This document shows, one piece after another, positions 1 through 8,888 of a stretch of 64,000 nucleotides of DNA. Each line of letters starts with the position of its first letter. Position 1 is the first letter of the stretch. The position numbers were made by a program, and so were the translations under genes. The notes below the pieces were generated by a model. That model was not told the origin of the DNA and searched no databases. It saw only the letters and a program-made list of their open reading frames with translations. The DNA comes from Burkholderia sp. SRS-46 (GTDB lineage Bacteria > Pseudomonadota > Gammaproteobacteria > Burkholderiales > Burkholderiaceae). Location: NCBI RefSeq assembly GCF_004343775.1, contig NZ_PTXL01000007.1, forward strand, positions 496,001-560,000, read 5' to 3'.

Positions 1-290
1 GCCTCCTAGTCGGCAATTGTCACGCACCAGGGTAACAAAATTTACATCTTGTAACACATTGATCCGACCCTTCAGTGCGCGTCCGGATTACAGCCGCGCG
101 CCGCGCATCATATCTCAAAATTTCGCGAAAGGTCATAGCGGACGGCCATTTAAGGGTAAATGTGAATAATCCGACCGAACCTGTTGTAGGAAAAACACTG
201 ACACGCGAGCGCGGGGTTGCGCCGTATCCAAATGTAACTATTTGAGATTAGATCCTCGTCGATTGTTACGAATTAGCCAAGTACCTCCGC
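1..290. other. AT-rich non-coding left edge
   Basis: No gene is supported here. The stretch is much richer in A+T than its surroundings and carries several TGTAAC-like hexamers (near 32, 49, 231 and, inverted, 264). It probably belongs to the upstream control region of a gene lying off the left edge, which is inference. Confidence 0.5.
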
Positions 291-319
291 AAAAAAAAAC
301 CGGAGCTTTCGCTCCGGTT
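291..319 (-). terminator. Intrinsic terminator of fpr
   Basis: Read on the minus strand, a 9-bp stem (AACCGGAGC with GCTCCGGTT, loop TTTC) runs straight into nine T residues (plus-strand A run 291-299). It lies 30 bp past the fpr stop codon and is a textbook factor-independent terminator. Confidence 0.9.
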
Positions 320-348
320 CTTGATGATGCACAAATTTCGGGGGCGGA

Positions 349-1119
349 TCAGTCGACGAACGCGCGCTCGATCACGTAGTGGCCCGGCGCGCTGTTCTTG
401 CCTTCGACGAGGCCGGCCTGCTTCAGCAGGTCGGTCGTGTCCTTCAGCATCGCGGTGCTGCCGCACAGCATCACGCGGTCGTGTTCCGGCGAGAACGGCG
501 GCACGTCGAGATCGGTGAACAGCTTGCCCGTCGCGATCAGGTCGGTGATCCGGCCTTCGTTCTCGAACTCCTCGCGGGTGACCGTCGGGTAGTAGACGAG
601 CTTGTCCTTGATGATGTCGCCGAGGTACTCGTGGCCCGGCAGGTCGTGCTTGATGTAGTCCATGTACGCGAGCTCGCCCTTCAGGCGGCAGGTGTGCGTC
701 AGGATGACCTTGTCGAAGCGTTCGTAGATGTCCGGATCGCGGATGATCGACATGAACGGCGCGAGGCCCGTGCCCGTCGACAGCATCCACAGCGTCTTGC
801 CGGGCAGCAGGTTGTCGGCGACGAGCGTGCCGGTCGGCTTCTTGCCGATCAGCACCGTGTCGCCCACCTTCAGGTGCTGCAGGCGCGACGTCAGCGGGCC
901 GTTCTGGACCTTGATGCTGAAGAACTCGAGGTGCTCCTCGTAGTTCGGGCTGACGATGCTGTAGGCGCGTGCGAGCGGCTTGCCGTCGACCTCGAGGCCG
1001 ACCATCGTGAATTCGCCGTTGTTGAAGCGCAGGCTCGGCTCACGGCTGCAGGTGAAGCTGAAAAGCGTGTCGGTCCAGTGGTGGACGGATTGGACGGTGG
1101 CGGTGTCGTATTTGCTCAT
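349..1119 (-). CDS. fpr: Ferredoxin--NADP(+) reductase
   Basis: A 256-residue cytoplasmic flavoprotein that moves electrons between NADPH and ferredoxin or flavodoxin, usually linked to oxidative-stress defence and Fe-S supply. The FAD-binding motif RAYSIVSP sits near residues 50-57. The NADP-binding motif STGTGLAPF follows near 115, and the protein ends EPGHYVIERAFVD-like, as proteobacterial Fpr enzymes do. The frame is open for 32 codons upstream, but ATG 1119 (MSKYDTATVQ) matches the family start and length. The gene is monocistronic, closed by the terminator at 291-319. Family assignment is firm. Confidence 0.95.
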   Translation of the reverse strand: MSKYDTATVQSVHHWTDTLFSFTCSREPSLRFNNGEFTMVGLEVDGKPLARAYSIVSPNYEEHLEFFSIKVQNGPLTSRLQHLKVGDTVLIGKKPTGTLVADNLLPGKTLWMLSTGTGLAPFMSIIRDPDIYERFDKVILTHTCRLKGELAYMDYIKHDLPGHEYLGDIIKDKLVYYPTVTREEFENEGRITDLIATGKLFTDLDVPPFSPEHDRVMLCGSTAMLKDTTDLLKQAGLVEGKNSAPGHYVIERAFVD

Positions 1120-1332
1120 GGCTTTGAAAACGGACGCGCGTCGCGGACGCGTGTAACGGGCGAAAAACGAGGGCGTCGGCCCGATCAGCGGATCGGCCGG
1201 CGGCGCGCCGAACACGCGCCTTCTCTGTGTCAGACGATCAGAGAACTGTTTATTTTACCCTGCTTGCGTGCTTCGCGTGCTTGACCGGGGCCGATGCGCG
1301 GATTTCGCGCAACGTTTCATTTCAAAATGCTT

Positions 1333-1980
1333 TCAGCGATCGGCGGCGAGCTTCGCGCCGAGGCCGACGAGCGCGGCACCGCACAGCGCGTCGAGCGGGC
1401 GGCGCACGTGCCGGTAGCCGCGCTGCGCGCGCGGGCTCGCGAACAGGTACGCGACGCTGCAATACCAGCCGATCGACATCGAGCCGATCGTCAGCAGCGC
1501 CGCGCCGTCGAACCACAGCGGCACGTGCGCGGGCAGCATCGCCGCGAACACGCTGGTCCAGAACGCGCACGACTTCGGGTTCGTCAGGCAGGTGAACAGC
1601 CCCGTGCGGTACGCGCGCAGGTAGTCGCGCGCCTGCGGCGCGGGCAGCGCGGCCGATACCGTATCGGCGGCGGCCGGGGCCGGATCGCGCCGCGTGCTCG
1701 AACGCAGCAGCTTGCAGCCGAAATAGACGAGGTACACGGCGCCGCCGATCCGGATCGTCTCGTACAGCCATTCGACCTGGTGCAGCACGGCCGCGAGGCC
1801 GAGCATCGCGAGCGTCGCCCAGGTGACCGACGCGGTGCCGACGCCGAGCGCCGACACGGCGCCGAGGCTGCGCCGGCCGGCGAGCGACAGCTGCGAAATC
1901 ATGAAGATGTTGGGCCCGGGCGTGACGAGCGCGACGAGGTAGACGGCGGCGATTTGCAGCAGGATCGGCAGGTAGCTCAT
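1333..1980 (-). CDS. LysE/RhtB family amino-acid exporter
   Basis: A 215-residue inner-membrane protein with about six hydrophobic segments, the size and layout of LysE/RhtB exporters of amino acids or homoserine lactones. The N-terminal signature VALVTPGPNIFMISQ (near residue 17) is the family hallmark. The substrate cannot be read from sequence. It is transcribed leftward, 64 bp downstream of the EEP-family gene, so the two may share a transcript. The stretch between its stop and the fpr start (about 210 bp) is the likely fpr promoter region. Confidence 0.9.
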   Translation of the reverse strand: MSYLPILLQIAAVYLVALVTPGPNIFMISQLSLAGRRSLGAVSALGVGTASVTWATLAMLGLAAVLHQVEWLYETIRIGGAVYLVYFGCKLLRSSTRRDPAPAAADTVSAALPAPQARDYLRAYRTGLFTCLTNPKSCAFWTSVFAAMLPAHVPLWFDGAALLTIGSMSIGWYCSVAYLFASPRAQRGYRHVRRPLDALCGAALVGLGAKLAADR

Positions 1981-2044
1981 GGCGGCGCGGGCGTGGGACG
2001 GGGCAAGCCGCTACTGTAGCGCGACCCGGGCCGCGCCGGCGCGC

Positions 2045-2860
2045 TCACCGCGGGTCGAGCCGCAGGCGGGCGATGTACGGCAGGTGGTCCGACAGCCATG
2101 CGGTTTCGCCGGACGGCGCGCTCCATTCGAGCGGTGTGAGCCCGCGCACGAACATCTTGTCGAGCGCGAGCGCCGGCGAGAACGCGGGAAACGTGCGCCC
2201 CGATTCGCCGAGCAGCGTCGCGACCTCGGACAGGCCGATCTCGGCGAACAGCGGGATCGAGTCGTTGCGCCAGTCGTTGAAGTCGCCGGCGAGCACGAGC
2301 GGGCCGTCCTTCGCGTTGCGCACGATCCAGTGCGCGATCCAGTGCATCTGGCGCAGCCGCGCCGCGCGCGTGAGCGCGAGATGCGCGCACAGCAGCGTGA
2401 CCGGGCGGGACCCGGCGAGCGTCGCGCGCGCCACCAGCAGGCCGCGCCGCTCGAAGCGGTGCGCGGAGATGTCCCAGCGGCCGCCGAGGTCGAGCGGGTG
2501 CGGCGACAGGATCGCGTTGCCGTGCCGCCAGGACGGCTTGAACACGTTCGGGCCGAGCGCGATCTGCCAGTCGAGCGATTGCGCGATCTCGGTCGCCTGG
2601 CAGTGCCAGACGTCGTCGTACGCGTCGTCCATCTGCGTGCCGAAGCCGGGTGCGAGCACGGGCCGCGGCATCCGGCGCGCCATCGCTTCCTGCAGGAAAT
2701 ACACGTCGGCGTGGGTCGACTGCATCCAGTTGCGCATCGCGTTCCACGCGGTGAAGCCGAGCGGCGAGCGGCCCTTGTGCAGGTTCCAGCTGACCGCGGT
2801 GAGTTCGTCGGGGGCCGCGTGCGGCTCGGCGAACGGCAAGGACAAGGCGTCGGCGGACAT
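2045..2860 (-). CDS. Endonuclease/exonuclease/phosphatase (EEP) family protein
   Basis: A 271-residue protein of the EEP superfamily of Mg-dependent phosphodiesterases. Visible blocks are SWNLHKG (near 24), the metal-binding Glu of FLQEAM (near 55), GDFNDWRN (near 193) and the terminal SDHLPYIARL with the catalytic Asp-His (near 257). It has no signal peptide, so it is probably cytoplasmic. The family includes DNA-repair nucleases, lipid phosphatases and cardiolipin-linked enzymes, so the substrate is unknown. It starts 6 bp after the upstream secreted-protein gene ends, so the pair is likely co-transcribed. Confidence 0.85.
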   Translation of the reverse strand: MSADALSLPFAEPHAAPDELTAVSWNLHKGRSPLGFTAWNAMRNWMQSTHADVYFLQEAMARRMPRPVLAPGFGTQMDDAYDDVWHCQATEIAQSLDWQIALGPNVFKPSWRHGNAILSPHPLDLGGRWDISAHRFERRGLLVARATLAGSRPVTLLCAHLALTRAARLRQMHWIAHWIVRNAKDGPLVLAGDFNDWRNDSIPLFAEIGLSEVATLLGESGRTFPAFSPALALDKMFVRGLTPLEWSAPSGETAWLSDHLPYIARLRLDPR

Positions 2861-2866
2861 GGCGGC

Positions 2867-3349
2867 TCAGTCCTTCGCGAGGTGCGCGCGCACGCGATAT
2901 ACGAGGTGCGGGTGTTGCTCGACGAGCGTCCAGTCGGTCCACGCATCGCCGGCGACCGACAGCCCCGGATGGCTGGCGACGATCTGTCGCGGCGAATTCG
3001 GCAGGCACGGGTCGGCCGGCTTCGCGTGGGTATCGTCGAGGGTCTCCTGCACGTCGAGCGCGAGCGAGATCGTGCTCGCATCGGCGGCGAGCGGCGCGAC
3101 GGTGACGGTGCGCGAGCGCTCGACCGGCACGACGCGCGCCTTGTCGCCGCAGCCGACGGGCACGGCGGACGGATAGCGATGGGTGTCGGTGCGGGTCTGA
3201 CCCACGGTGGTGTGCTGCTGGAACGTGTCGATCGTCTGGCCGTCGCTCACCACCTGGATCTCCCATGCGACGACCGCCGGCGCGGGGCTCTGCGCATGGG
3301 CGGCGAGCGCGGCGCTTGCCAGCAGGACGGCCAGGCCGTGTTTCAGCAT
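2867..3349 (-). CDS. Hypothetical secreted protein
   Basis: A 160-residue protein I do not recognise. Residues 1-19 form a classical Sec signal peptide ending AAHA-Q, so the mature protein should be periplasmic. The mature part is beta-rich in appearance with two cysteines (near residues 67 and 113), which could form a disulphide. It is first in a leftward pair with the EEP gene (6-bp gap). No function is proposed. Confidence 0.75.
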   Translation of the reverse strand: MLKHGLAVLLASAALAAHAQSPAPAVVAWEIQVVSDGQTIDTFQQHTTVGQTRTDTHRYPSAVPVGCGDKARVVPVERSRTVTVAPLAADASTISLALDVQETLDDTHAKPADPCLPNSPRQIVASHPGLSVAGDAWTDWTLVEQHPHLVYRVRAHLAKD

Positions 3350-3495
3350 GAAGCCTCTCCGGAGTCACGGTGTTGCGGGAAACGGACGCCCATCTTACGC
3401 CCGATCGGCATCGGCGACGATGCGACAGGATGCGCGGCAACGGTTGCGCCGCGCGTTGCGCCCATGCAGGAAAGGTAAGTGCCCGTCACCCGTTT

Positions 3496-4215
3496 TCAAG
3501 CAAAAAAACGCGTGAACTCGGCGACCGGCGCGCGCTCGGTGACGAGGCGGTTCTCGAGCGCGGACGGGTCCGCATGGCCGAGCGACATCCCGCACACGAG
3601 CTGCTCGTTGCCGGGAATGCCGAGATGCTCGGCGACGACCCGGTGGAACGGCACGAACGCGGCCTGCGGGCAGGTGTCGAGGCCGCGCGCGCGGGCGGCG
3701 GTCATCACGCCCTGCAGGAACATCCCGCAGTCGAGCCACGCGCCGTACGTCATCACGCGGTCGAGCGTGAAGAACAGCGCGACCGGCGCATCGAAGAAGC
3801 GGAAGTTGCGCGCGTGCTGCGCATGCATGCGCGCCTTCTCGTCACGGCCGATGTCCAGCAGGCTGTACAGGTCCCAGCCGACCTTGCGCCGCCGGTCGAT
3901 GTACGGCGAGATCCATTCGCGCGGATAGTAGTCGTATTCGGCGACGTACTTCTCGTCGCGCGCGGGATCGTCGTAGGCCGCGCCGAGTGCATCGGCGAGC
4001 GCATCGCGCGTCGCGCCCGTCGCGACGTACACGCGCCACGGCTGGATGTTGGTGCCCGACGGCGCGCGGCTCGCCGCTTCGAGGATCGCTTCGAGCGTGT
4101 CGCGCGGTACGGGTGTCGGCAGGAACGCGCGGATCGCGCGGCGCGTGGTCAGCGCGTCGTCGACGGCGCGGATCGCGTCGGCATCGGCGCGGGCGGAAGC
4201 GGCGGGGACGGACAT
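3496..4215 (-). CDS. Nitroreductase family protein
   Basis: A 239-residue FMN-dependent NAD(P)H oxidoreductase of the NfsA/NfnB-like superfamily. The N-terminal FMN-phosphate motif TRRAIRAF (near residue 24) and SRAPSGTNIQPW (near 48) are characteristic. The C-terminal part carries the GMSLGHAD segment common in subfamilies acting on nitroaromatics or quinones. The frame is open 52 codons further upstream, but that extension is arginine/proline-rich shadow sequence; ATG 4215 gives the family length. The gene is divergent from the AAA ATPase gene, with 229 bp between them. Confidence 0.88.
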   Translation of the reverse strand: MSVPAASARADADAIRAVDDALTTRRAIRAFLPTPVPRDTLEAILEAASRAPSGTNIQPWRVYVATGATRDALADALGAAYDDPARDEKYVAEYDYYPREWISPYIDRRRKVGWDLYSLLDIGRDEKARMHAQHARNFRFFDAPVALFFTLDRVMTYGAWLDCGMFLQGVMTAARARGLDTCPQAAFVPFHRVVAEHLGIPGNEQLVCGMSLGHADPSALENRLVTERAPVAEFTRFFA

Positions 4216-4444
4216 CGGCGTTCCTTCGAAGCGGGGGGCGGGAGGCGGCCGCCCGCGCCGTCGGCGGGGCCGGCGCGGCGGCCGGCAATCCGTCGATGAT
4301 ACGCCGCGCCGCGCGGGCGTGCAGCGCGCGCGGCCTGTTAGCAGCACACGCGCGTGGCTGCTTGCTTGCACTGGTGTGTCGGCCCGCTACACTGAAATCG
4401 AAAGGGTCTGATGGTGCGGTACGCAAGCGGGCAGCGAGGTTGGT

Positions 4445-5425
4445 ATGACGACGGCGATGGTGAAGCAGGAACTGGCGGTGGCGTCCTTCAGCACGGTGTA
4501 CGACCTCGATCAGGTCGAGACGGCGCTGAACGATCTGAACGAAGGCGCGAGCGACGCACTGCGCGCCACTTACGAGCGGATGCTGAAGACCGGCAATCTG
4601 CGTTTTTGCGTGAAGCCGAACCGGATGCCGTCGTTCGACGCGCTCGGCGAGGTGCTGCCGAATTTCGTCGAGCCGCTCGACGACGTGCGCAAGCAGGTCG
4701 CGCTGTGCCTCGAGACCGACGACCGGCTCGAACTGATGCCGATCCTGCTGCTCGGCCCGCCGGGCATCGGCAAGACGCATTTCGCGAAGGCGCTCGCGCA
4801 ACTGCTGGGCACGTCGTATCACTACGTGCCGATGAGTTCGCTGACCGCGGGCTGGATCCTGTCGGGCGCGTCGTCGCAATGGAAGAACGCGAAGCCGGGC
4901 AAGGTGTTCGACGCGCTCGTGAACGGCAGCTACGCGAACCCGGTGATCGCGGTCGACGAGATCGACAAGGCGGGCAGCGATGCGCAATACGATCCGCTCG
5001 GCGCGCTGTATGCGCTGCTCGAGCACGATACCGCGCGCGTGTTCGTCGACGAATTCGCCGAGGTGCCGATCGATGCGGGCAACGTGATCTGGGTGGCGAC
5101 CGCCAACGATGCGCAGGCGATTCCGGAGCCGCTGCTCAACCGGATGAACATCTACGAAATCGCCCCGCCCGACGCGGCCGGCGCGCGCCGCATCGCGCAG
5201 ACGATTTACGACGAGATCCGCACGTCGCACGCGTGGGGCCGGCGGTTCCCGGCGACGCTCGGCGACGACGCGCTCGACGTGCTCGCCGCGACGCCGCCGC
5301 GCACGATGCGGCGCGCGCTGCTGCATGCGTTCGGCGCCGCGCGTCTCGACGGGCGCGATGCGATCGAGCCGCGCGACATCCGCGCGGACGAAGGGGCGGC
5401 GAAGCGCCGCCCGATCGGGTTCTGA
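4445..5425 (+). CDS. AAA+ ATPase, Lon-like ATPase module without protease
   Basis: A 326-residue AAA+ protein with Walker A GPPGIGKT (residues 104-111), Walker B VIAVDEIDK (167-175), a sensor-1 ATAND near 217 and an LLNRM arginine-finger region. The spacing and the DEIDK box resemble the ATPase module of Lon. There is no Lon substrate-binding N domain and no Ser-Lys peptidase domain. It may act as a stand-alone remodelling ATPase or with an unidentified partner. ATG 4445 has a GAGG element about 9 bp upstream. The next gene, an FAD oxidase, is about 130 bp away. Confidence 0.85.
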   Translation: MTTAMVKQELAVASFSTVYDLDQVETALNDLNEGASDALRATYERMLKTGNLRFCVKPNRMPSFDALGEVLPNFVEPLDDVRKQVALCLETDDRLELMPILLLGPPGIGKTHFAKALAQLLGTSYHYVPMSSLTAGWILSGASSQWKNAKPGKVFDALVNGSYANPVIAVDEIDKAGSDAQYDPLGALYALLEHDTARVFVDEFAEVPIDAGNVIWVATANDAQAIPEPLLNRMNIYEIAPPDAAGARRIAQTIYDEIRTSHAWGRRFPATLGDDALDVLAATPPRTMRRALLHAFGAARLDGRDAIEPRDIRADEGAAKRRPIGF

Positions 5426-5556
5426 CACTCGGGAGCGCGGCGACCGGCGGCGCGGGATCGGCGAGAAACATCCGGCTACACATGTGTCCTGCATGCGTGC
5501 CGGCCGGGACGTACAATCGTCTTCTCTCCCTCGACGCGATAACGACGCGAAAAGCC

Positions 5557-6666
5557 ATGGAGCAGATGGATTGTGTGGTGATCGGCGCGGGCGTCGTCGG
5601 CCTCGCGATCGCCCGCGAACTCGCCGCACGCGGCCGCGACACGCTCGTGCTCGAGGCGGCCGACGCGATCGGCACCGGCACGAGCGCGCGCAACAGCGAG
5701 GTGATCCACGCGGGCCTCTACTATCCGCGCGGCTCGCTGAAAGCGCTGTCGTGCGTGCATGGCCGCGACTTGCTGTACGAATTCTGCGAATCGCATCACG
5801 TGCCGCACCGGCGCATCGGCAAGCTGCTCGTCGCGACCTCCGCCGCGCAGGTGAAGCAGCTGAAGGCGCTCGCCGCGCGCGCCGAGGAAAACGGCGTGCT
5901 CGACCTGATGCCGCTCACGCGCGGCGAGGCGCAAACACTCGAGCCCGAGCTCGAATGCGTCGAGGCGCTGTTCTCGCCGAGCACCGGCATCGTCGATTCG
6001 CATCAGCTGATGCTCGCGCTGCTCGGCGACGCCGAACGCGACGGCGCCGTCTGCGTGCTGAAATCCCCGGTCGAATCGATCGACGTGCTGCGCGCAGAGC
6101 GCTTCGTCGTGCGCACCGGCGGCGACGCGCCGGCCGAGTTCGAGGCGGCCTGCGTGATCAACAGCGCGGGCCTCGGCGCGCAGGCGCTCGCGCGCCGCAC
6201 GCGCGGCCTCGATCCGCGCTGGGTGCCGCCGCTGTATCTCGCGCGCGGCAACTACTTCAGCCTGTCCGGCCGCGCGCCGTTCTCGCACCTCGTTTATCCG
6301 CTGCCGGACCGCGCGGGGCTCGGCATTCACCAGACGCTGGACCTCGCCGGGCAGGCGCGCTTCGGCCCGGACGTCGAGTGGATCGACACGCTGCGCTACG
6401 ACGTCGATCCGGCGCGCGCGGACGCGTTCTACGCGTCGATCCGCGCGTACTGGCCGGCGCTGCCGGACGGCGCGCTGCAGCCGGCCTATGCGGGCATCCG
6501 CCCGAAGGTCGCGGGGCCGGGCGAGGCGCCTGCCGATTTCATCGTGCAGGGCGCGGCGCAGCACGGCGTGCGCGGCCTCGTGAACCTGTTCGGCATCGAG
6601 TCGCCGGGGCTCACCGCGGCGCTCGCGCTCGCGCAACGGATCGGCGAGATGACCGCGTACGGGTGA
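5557..6666 (+). CDS. FAD-dependent oxidoreductase, L-2-hydroxyglutarate oxidase-like
   Basis: A 369-residue member of the DAO superfamily. It opens with the dinucleotide-binding motif VVIGAGVVGLAIAREL (near residue 7), and the ARNSEVIHAGLYYP block (near 48) is typical of LhgO/YgaF-type 2-hydroxyglutarate oxidases. The C-terminal GIRPK and FGIESPGLTAALA motifs also fit. The substrate is an inference from family resemblance. The frame is open far upstream through the AAA gene, but ATG 5557 places the FAD motif at the N-terminus, where it belongs. Confidence 0.88.
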   Translation: MEQMDCVVIGAGVVGLAIARELAARGRDTLVLEAADAIGTGTSARNSEVIHAGLYYPRGSLKALSCVHGRDLLYEFCESHHVPHRRIGKLLVATSAAQVKQLKALAARAEENGVLDLMPLTRGEAQTLEPELECVEALFSPSTGIVDSHQLMLALLGDAERDGAVCVLKSPVESIDVLRAERFVVRTGGDAPAEFEAACVINSAGLGAQALARRTRGLDPRWVPPLYLARGNYFSLSGRAPFSHLVYPLPDRAGLGIHQTLDLAGQARFGPDVEWIDTLRYDVDPARADAFYASIRAYWPALPDGALQPAYAGIRPKVAGPGEAPADFIVQGAAQHGVRGLVNLFGIESPGLTAALALAQRIGEMTAYG

Positions 6667-6828
6667 CGTGGGGCGGCGACGGGCGGCGCGTGGCGATCGG
6701 CGAAACCAGCCGTGTTAATTCTTTTATCTCCGGCATTTCGGGCCGCACATTCCCGTGCTTGAGCGTTATGCTGTCGGACGGCTGTCGCCAGAACAGCTTT
6801 CAAACTTATAACGTTGGAGCGAGTCCTC

Positions 6829-7146
6829 ATGAATACATCCCGTCGCAGTTTCCTGATCACGAGCGTCGCCGCCGTGTCCGCCGTCGCGCTGTCGTCGCGC
6901 GAAGCGCTGGCCGCCGACCTGCCGATGCTCGCCGAAAGCGATCCGACCGCGCAGGCGCTCGGCTACAAGGCGGACGCCACCAAGGTCGACAAGGCGAAGT
7001 ATGCGAAGTACGCAGCGGGCCAGGACTGCGCGGCCTGCATGCTGTACCAGGGCAAGCCGGGCTCGGCCTCGGGCCCGTGCGGCGCGTTCCCGGGCAAGCA
7101 GGTGTCGGCCAAGGGCTGGTGCAGCGCGTTCGCGAAGAAGGCGTGA
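6829..7146 (+). CDS. High-potential iron-sulfur protein (HiPIP)
   Basis: A 105-residue periplasmic electron carrier. It begins with a Tat-type signal (SRRSFLITS near residue 4), as expected for a protein exported with its 4Fe-4S cluster in place. The mature part has four cysteines in the HiPIP pattern: CAAC, then GPCGAF and GWCSAF. HiPIPs shuttle electrons between respiratory complexes. ATG 6829 is preferred over an in-frame TTG five codons upstream because it puts the twin arginines at the usual position. A strong terminator follows. Confidence 0.93.
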   Translation: MNTSRRSFLITSVAAVSAVALSSREALAADLPMLAESDPTAQALGYKADATKVDKAKYAKYAAGQDCAACMLYQGKPGSASGPCGAFPGKQVSAKGWCSAFAKKA

Positions 7147-7191
7147 CGCCCGCGCGGCATCGTGCGGTGCCGCAATCGCGAGAAAACAGGG

Positions 7192-7225
7192 AAACGCCCG
7201 CCATCGAAAGATGGCGGGCGTTTTT
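7192..7225 (+). terminator. Intrinsic terminator after HiPIP gene
   Basis: A 14-bp perfect stem (arms 7192-7205 and 7210-7223) with a GAAA tetraloop overlaps and continues into a T run. It lies 45 bp past the HiPIP stop codon. Confidence 0.92.
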
Positions 7226-7335
7226 AATGCTTGAAAACGGTTCCGCACCTTTCTACACTCGCTCCAGACCGGCGCGCAGCAGCGGCACCCGCGCGGCGTA
7301 CTCCGGCGCGGCGACTTCACGAGGGCGAGACACGC

Positions 7336-8643
7336 ATGGCGACGATTGCGGGTTCAACGAAGACAGTCAGTCCGGAGCGTGCGCTGAACCGGCGCGCGGT
7401 GGTGGCGGCGGTCATCGGCAACGCGCTCGAGTGGTACGACTTCACGGTCTTCAGCTTCATGGTGGTCGTGATCGCAGAATTGTTCTTTCCGACGACCAGC
7501 GAATATTCGTCGCTGCTGCTGGCCACCGCGACGTTCGGCGTCGCGTTCTTCATGCGGCCGATCGGCGGCGTCGTGCTCGGGCTGTACGCGGATCGCGCCG
7601 GCCGCAAGGCCGCGCTGTCGCTCGTGATCCTGCTGATGACGGCCGGCCTCTTCCTGCTCGCGGTCGCGCCGCCTTACGCGGCGATCGGCATCGGCGGCCC
7701 GCTGCTGATCGTGTTCGGCCGCCTGCTGCAGGGCTTCTCCGTGGGCGGCGAATTCGGCAGCGCGACCGCGCTGCTGATCGAGGCCGCGCCGTTCTCGAAG
7801 CGCGGCTTCTACGGCAGCTGGCAGATGGCGAGCCAGGCCGCGGCGCTGCTGGCCGGCGCGCTGGTCGGCGCGGCCGTCACGCGCGGCCTCACGCCTGACG
7901 CATTGCGCGCATGGGGCTGGCGCGTGCCGTTCATCCTCGGGCTCGCGATCGGCCCGATCGGCTTCTACATCCGCCGTCACCTCGCCGATTCCGAGGCGTT
8001 CCTGCATGCGCAGCAGAGCGCGCGCCGCGCCGCGCTCGGCGACGTGTTCACGCGCCACGCGCGCGAAGTGCTGTGCGGGCTCGGCGCGGTGATCGCGCTG
8101 ACGGTGACGATCTACGTGCTGATCAGCTACCTGCCGACCTTCGCGGTGAAGCAGCTGAAGCTGCCGTACGCGCAGTCGTTCTACGCGGTGATCGTCGGCA
8201 ACCTGCTGCTCGTCGTGCTGTCGCCGGTTGCGGGCGCGTGGTCGGACCGCATCGGCCGCAAGGGGCTGTCGCTGTGGTCGCTCGTGCTGACGCTTGCGCT
8301 GATCCATCCGCTGTTCGTGTGGCTCGACGCCGCGCCGAGCATCGCGCGGCTGATCGTCGTGCAGGCGGTGCTGTCGGTGACGCTCGCGGGCTACTACGGG
8401 CCGTTCGGCGCGATGATCGCCGAGCTGTTTCCCGCCAACGTGCGCTCGACCGGGCTGTCGATCGCGTACAACGTCGCGGTGATGCTGTTTGGCGGATTCG
8501 GACAGTTCATCGTCACGTGGCTGATCAAGGTCACCGGCTCGCCGTTCGCGCCGACCTGGTACGTGATGGCGGGGCTCGCGCTGTCGATCGTCGCGGTCGC
8601 GTTCGTGCCGGCGCGCAACGCGGATCTCGACGCCCGCGCGTGA
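7336..8643 (+). CDS. MFS transporter, metabolite:H+ symporter (MHS) type
   Basis: A 435-residue inner-membrane transporter with about 12 hydrophobic helices. The start region VIGNALEWYDFTVFSF (near residue 25) and the loop-2/3 motif YADRAGRKAALSL (near 90) are typical of the MHS group, such as ProP, ShiA, KgtP and CitA. Members import osmolytes or carboxylates with protons; the substrate here is not readable. ATG 7336 is chosen because upstream in-frame sequence is arginine/proline-rich and lies partly in the intergenic region. Confidence 0.9.
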   Translation: MATIAGSTKTVSPERALNRRAVVAAVIGNALEWYDFTVFSFMVVVIAELFFPTTSEYSSLLLATATFGVAFFMRPIGGVVLGLYADRAGRKAALSLVILLMTAGLFLLAVAPPYAAIGIGGPLLIVFGRLLQGFSVGGEFGSATALLIEAAPFSKRGFYGSWQMASQAAALLAGALVGAAVTRGLTPDALRAWGWRVPFILGLAIGPIGFYIRRHLADSEAFLHAQQSARRAALGDVFTRHAREVLCGLGAVIALTVTIYVLISYLPTFAVKQLKLPYAQSFYAVIVGNLLLVVLSPVAGAWSDRIGRKGLSLWSLVLTLALIHPLFVWLDAAPSIARLIVVQAVLSVTLAGYYGPFGAMIAELFPANVRSTGLSIAYNVAVMLFGGFGQFIVTWLIKVTGSPFAPTWYVMAGLALSIVAVAFVPARNADLDARA

Positions 8644-8702
8644 GCGTTGCGCCCGTTCGTCGCAGCGCGGAAAGTGTTTAGTTGCAGAGGGAAACACGCG
8701 CC

Positions 8703-8761
8703 GGATGATCGAAACCGCCGCTCGCGCGAGGGCCGGCGCCTGTCATGCGCCGGAATCATCC
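8703..8761 (+). other. Structured leader element upstream of dppA
   Basis: GGATGAT (8703-8709) can pair with ATCATCC (8755-8761). Inside this arm lies a perfect 7-bp hairpin CCGGCGC/GCGCCGG (8733-8753) and a short CTCGCGCGAG self-complementary segment. The whole could form a branched RNA fold in the dppA leader or the MFS 3' region. This is a structural observation only; I do not recognise a known riboswitch. Confidence 0.35.
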
Positions 8762-8888
8762 GCCGCCAGCCGCGCCGGCGCACGTAGAAGAGTTTTTTCT
8801 CCAGCTTGTTGCAGAATCACTAGCTCAAGTAATATCCGCGTACCCGGCCCCCGGAGGGCCGGTTCCGATCTGGAGACCTGGAGGAAAC

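Noticed and set aside
4411..5556. N-terminal extension of the FAD oxidase reading through the AAA ATPase gene
   Set aside because: The FAD-binding motif must be near the N-terminus; the upstream part overlaps a convincing gene in another frame.
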